Assembly (NCBI GenBank): GCA_937960755.1
Contig: CALGOL010000593.1
Coordinates: forward strand, 1-6,087
Origin: an uncultured Azospirillum sp.
GTDB taxonomy: Bacteria; Pseudomonadota; Alphaproteobacteria; Azospirillales; Azospirillaceae
Direction: 5' to 3'
DNA: 6,087 nt
Shown here: piece after piece, positions 4,840-6,087 of the stretch
Layout of the letters: each line of letters starts with the position of its first letter
Position numbering within the stretch: the stretch's first letter is position 1
The notes under the pieces: generated by a model
Database searches by the model: none
What the model was told of the DNA's origin: nothing
The model's input: the letters and a program-made list of their open reading frames with translations, nothing else
Program-made: the position numbers and the translations under genes

Positions 4840-5938
4840 CGGACTTGGCATGCCGCTCTGGCTGGTGCTGGAGCTGACCTATAAATGTCCGCTGAAATGC
4901 CCGTGGTGCAATAACCCGGTGGATTTCGACAAATACCGCAACGAGTTGACGACCGAAGAATGGAAGGCGGTGCTGCGGGAAGGCCGGCGGCTGGGGGCCT
5001 TGCAACTTGGCTTTTCCGGCGGCGAGCCGATGCTGCGCCCCGATCTTGAGGAACTGGTGGGGGAAGCCGACCGGCTGGGCTATTACACCAACCTCATCAC
5101 CTCGGGCGTCGGGTTGAACCCGCAACGGCTGGCGGCGCTGAAGGCGGCGGGGCTGAAGCAGGTGCAGCTTAGCTTGCAGGCGTGCGATTCCGAACTTAAC
5201 GCCAAGCTGGTGGGTTTGGACGTCTGGGCGCACAAAATCGCCATCGCCCGCGAAATCAAGGCGCAAGGCTTCCCGATGGTGCTGAACGTGCCGGTCAGCC
5301 GTTTCAACATCGACCAGACCGAAGCGTTGATCGAACTGGCGGAAGATTTGGGCGTCGAGTATCTCGAGTTCGCCAATCTGCAATATTATAACTGGGCGAT
5401 GCTGAACCGGTCGGAACTGCTGCCGACCCGCGAGCAATTGGCGCGCTCGGAAGCCGCGGTGCGAGCCGCCCGCGCCCGGCTGGGGCGCAAAATGACGATC
5501 TACTTCGTCATTCCCGATTACTACGACGGCCGGCCGAAAGCCTGCATGAACGGCTGGGGCGCCATTCACCTCACCATTGCGCCGGATGGAACCGCGTTGC
5601 CGTGCCAGGAGGCGCGGCTGATTGAAGGCGTCGATTTCCCCAACGTCCGCGACGGCGGGCTGGATTGGATTTGGAAGGAATCGCCGGGCTTTCAAAAATT
5701 CCGCGGCGACGGCTGGATGAAAGACCCGTGCCGCAGTTGCGACGAGCGGGCGAAAGACTTCGGCGGTTGCCGTTGTCAGGCGTTTCTGTTCACCGGCGAC
5801 GCCGCCAACGCCGACCCGGTGTGCTCGAAATCGCCGCACCGCCATTTGATCGACGCCGCGCTGGCCCAGGCGGCGGAACGCGGCGACGCCTGCCGAGCGC
5901 CGTTGCAGATGCGGGCGCGCCAGACCGAGGGGATGTAA
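4808..5938 (+). CDS. pqqE: PqqA peptide cyclase PqqE (radical SAM/SPASM enzyme)
   Basis: A 376-residue enzyme that uses S-adenosylmethionine and iron-sulphur clusters to form the carbon-carbon bond between the Glu and Tyr side chains of PqqA held by PqqD. The radical SAM motif CPLKCPWC gives Cys27, Cys31 and Cys34 for the SAM-binding cluster; FSGGEP is at 69-74. The C-terminal SPASM domain keeps Cys246 (KACMNGWG), Cys266 (LPCQEA), Cys308 and Cys311 (DPCRSC), Cys321 and Cys323 (GGCRC), Cys339 (DPVCSKSPH) and Asp317, the set expected to ligate the two auxiliary clusters; the Asp ligand is a PqqE-specific trait. The start ATG at 4808 lies inside pqqD, with GGAG 7 bases upstream; a TTG seven codons earlier in the same frame is less likely. 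It is complete, with all expected ligands present, so probably active. Confidence 0.96.
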   Translation: MPKAGSEPSLDGLGMPLWLVLELTYKCPLKCPWCNNPVDFDKYRNELTTEEWKAVLREGRRLGALQLGFSGGEPMLRPDLEELVGEADRLGYYTNLITSGVGLNPQRLAALKAAGLKQVQLSLQACDSELNAKLVGLDVWAHKIAIAREIKAQGFPMVLNVPVSRFNIDQTEALIELAEDLGVEYLEFANLQYYNWAMLNRSELLPTREQLARSEAAVRAARARLGRKMTIYFVIPDYYDGRPKACMNGWGAIHLTIAPDGTALPCQEARLIEGVDFPNVRDGGLDWIWKESPGFQKFRGDGWMKDPCRSCDERAKDFGGCRCQAFLFTGDAANADPVCSKSPHRHLIDAALAQAAERGDACRAPLQMRARQTEGM

Positions 5939-5941
5939 GCG

Positions 5942-6087
5942 ATGATGGACGCCCCCGCTTTTGAGGCGCTGTTGCGCGGCGTCCATCTCGTCGCCGTCAT
6001 CGTCTGGATGGGGCACAACTGGGCCAATGTGGTGCAGCGCCCGCGCTGGACGCCGCCGCCGCCAGCCGCGGCGGGCGACTTGGCGCT
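5942..6087 (+). CDS. Membrane protein N-terminus, last gene of the pqq transcript (partial)
   Basis: The frame opens at ATG 5942 (a second ATG at 5945 is also possible), three bases after the pqqE stop, with GAGGGG at 5927-5932 as a ribosome site. It runs off the right edge, with 48 codons visible. Residues 13-32 form a likely transmembrane helix, GVHLVAVIVWMGHNWANVV, holding His15 and His25, followed by a basic, proline-rich stretch (QRPRW, then PPPP). The LxxxHLxAxIxWxG pattern resembles the first helix of multi-helix membrane proteins such as PuuD-type urate oxidase-like or CopD-like proteins, where the His can bind haem or metal. This is a weak resemblance from a short fragment, and no function is assigned. 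Tight spacing argues that it is cotranscribed with pqqE. Confidence 0.7.
   Translation, partial: MMDAPAFEALLRGVHLVAVIVWMGHNWANVVQRPRWTPPPPAAAGDLA

Noticed and set aside
4823..6016. 397-codon minus-strand frame opposite pqqE
   Set aside because: It is the antisense of pqqE in a GC-rich genome; Arg/Gln/His-rich composition and no family features.

Overview
The window is GC-rich bacterial chromosome with two unrelated blocks. Gene styles (a PqqA/D/E set, podovirus-type late proteins of the kind common in alphaproteobacterial prophages, and palindromic 'ATTCCCGC-GAAG-GCGGGAAT' intergenic repeats) suggest an alphaproteobacterium, perhaps Rhodospirillales- or Rhizobiales-like. That assignment is inferred from family familiarity only; no rRNA or other phylogenetic marker is present.

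Left block (1 to about 3860, all on the minus strand, so read right to left): part of a short-tailed-phage late operon. The order is major capsid protein (3779 to 2961), an 89-residue acidic protein with a strong ribosome binding site (2919 to 2650), a repeat-filled gap of 365 bases, a tail tubular A/gp11-like adaptor (2284 to 1718), and a tail tubular B/gp12-like protein (1716 running off the left edge with 572 codons open). All four frames are intact. Nothing recognisable as scaffold, portal or terminase lies on the capsid's upstream side. An intrinsic terminator reading toward the capsid gene and then a repeat element sit there instead, so the prophage looks truncated or rearranged at this side.

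Repeat structures: the 2301-2640 gap is a mosaic of palindromic elements, with an outer inverted repeat around an 80-bp double hairpin and a separate CCTCTCCCC hairpin unit. A second, inverted copy of the 80-bp element, enlarged to about 102 bp, lies at 3897-3998. The two copies bracket the capsid and the small gene in opposite orientation and share an exact 29-nt half.

Right block (about 4012 to the end, plus strand): a pyrroloquinoline quinone (PQQ) biosynthesis operon. A leader of about 360 bases contains a well-paired 68-nt hairpin, a small palindrome and candidate promoters. It is followed by pqqA (24-residue precursor peptide), an attenuator-like hairpin, pqqD (peptide chaperone) and pqqE (radical SAM/SPASM enzyme that crosslinks Glu and Tyr of PqqA). 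pqqD and pqqE overlap by 32 bases. Three bases after pqqE starts a membrane protein cut by the right edge. pqqB and pqqC are not at their usual place between pqqA and pqqD, so PqqA-D-E here form the minimal peptide-crosslinking unit, and the remaining PQQ steps must be encoded elsewhere if PQQ is made. No rRNA, tRNA, CRISPR array, integrase or transposase gene was seen.
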